Shown in pieces: positions 23,935 through 24,007 of a DNA stretch of 24,007 bases. This DNA is from SLQH01 sp964612995 (GTDB lineage: Bacteria > Planctomycetota > UBA11346). Made by a program: the position numbers and the translations under genes. The notes beneath the pieces are model-generated. The model was not told the DNA's origin and did no database searches. It worked only from the letters and a program-made list of their open reading frames with translations. The stretch lies in the NCBI GenBank assembly GCA_964612995.1, contig CAZTGE010000058.1, forward strand, positions 1 to 24,007. Direction: 5' to 3'. Every line of letters starts with the position of its first letter. Position 1 is the first letter of the stretch.

Positions 23935-24007
23935 TCAACGGTTGTGTAGCGATGGGCCGGACCGGGGCGGCCACGGCCGGATGGCCGTCTTCCCCGCTGT
24001 GAACCGG
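23935..24007. other. Downstream tail with a GC-rich hairpin
   Basis: A perfect six-base stem ACGGCC/GGCCGT (23973-23978 and 23983-23988, loop GGAT) lies within GGGG (23964-23967) and CCCC (23992-23995). There is no T-run, so its role as a transcript end is uncertain. The window stops before any further gene can be judged. Confidence 0.35.

Noticed and set aside
1..24007. CRISPR arrays, tRNA or rRNA genes, complete transposase or prophage genes
   Set aside because: No regularly spaced repeats, cloverleaf-like sequence, rRNA signatures or transposase motifs were seen on either strand.

Overview
The window is 24 kb of very GC-rich DNA with long, tightly packed genes from a Gram-negative bacterium: it has a Wza/Wzc-type envelope export machine, an outer-membrane beta-barrel and Sec signal peptides. 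The lineage cannot be proven from the sequence. My best guess is a high-GC proteobacterium, possibly a purple-sulfur-type gammaproteobacterium, from the MASE3-type sensor kinase, the MutL with nuclease motifs and the REP-like palindromes. A member of another phylum such as Planctomycetota is not excluded.

Layout. Positions 130-1929 (+) carry mutL. Positions 1930-2224 are non-coding and hold a 96-bp element with 19-bp terminal inverted repeats plus a REP-like hairpin. A small unrecognised gene follows (2225-2449, +), then 425 bp of gene-free DNA. A minus-strand block reads leftwards from 7140 to 2875: a 68-residue bacterial histone, gmd and fcl (GDP-mannose to GDP-L-fucose) and a membrane sensor histidine kinase. 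Across a 258-bp divergent region containing inverted and direct repeats, a plus-strand block runs from 7399 to 23934 and looks like one long exopolysaccharide operon. Its order is: secreted polysaccharide-lyase-like protein; a fusion of a degenerate Ser/Thr-kinase-like domain to a degenerate CpsB-type phosphatase domain; outer-membrane beta-barrel; Wzc-like tyrosine autokinase/co-polymerase; a 274-bp palindrome-rich spacer; Wza-like export protein; Wzx-like flippase; polysaccharide pyruvyltransferase; family 2 glycosyltransferase; family 4 glycosyltransferase; Wzy/ligase-like membrane protein; second family 4 glycosyltransferase.

How it fits together. gmd and fcl would supply GDP-fucose. The three glycosyltransferases would build a lipid-linked repeat unit, the pyruvyltransferase would add an acidic ketal, Wzx and Wzy would flip and polymerise it, and the Wzc/Wza/barrel proteins would export it. 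The lyase-like protein could trim or clear polymer in the periplasm. No initiating phosphoglycosyltransferase is visible, so it probably lies downstream or elsewhere.

The two items most worth pursuing are the histone-fold protein at the head of the GDP-fucose block, and the two-domain fusion whose kinase-like and phosphatase-like halves have both lost recognisable catalytic residues. The fusion lies one gene before a tyrosine autokinase that lacks a C-terminal tyrosine cluster.
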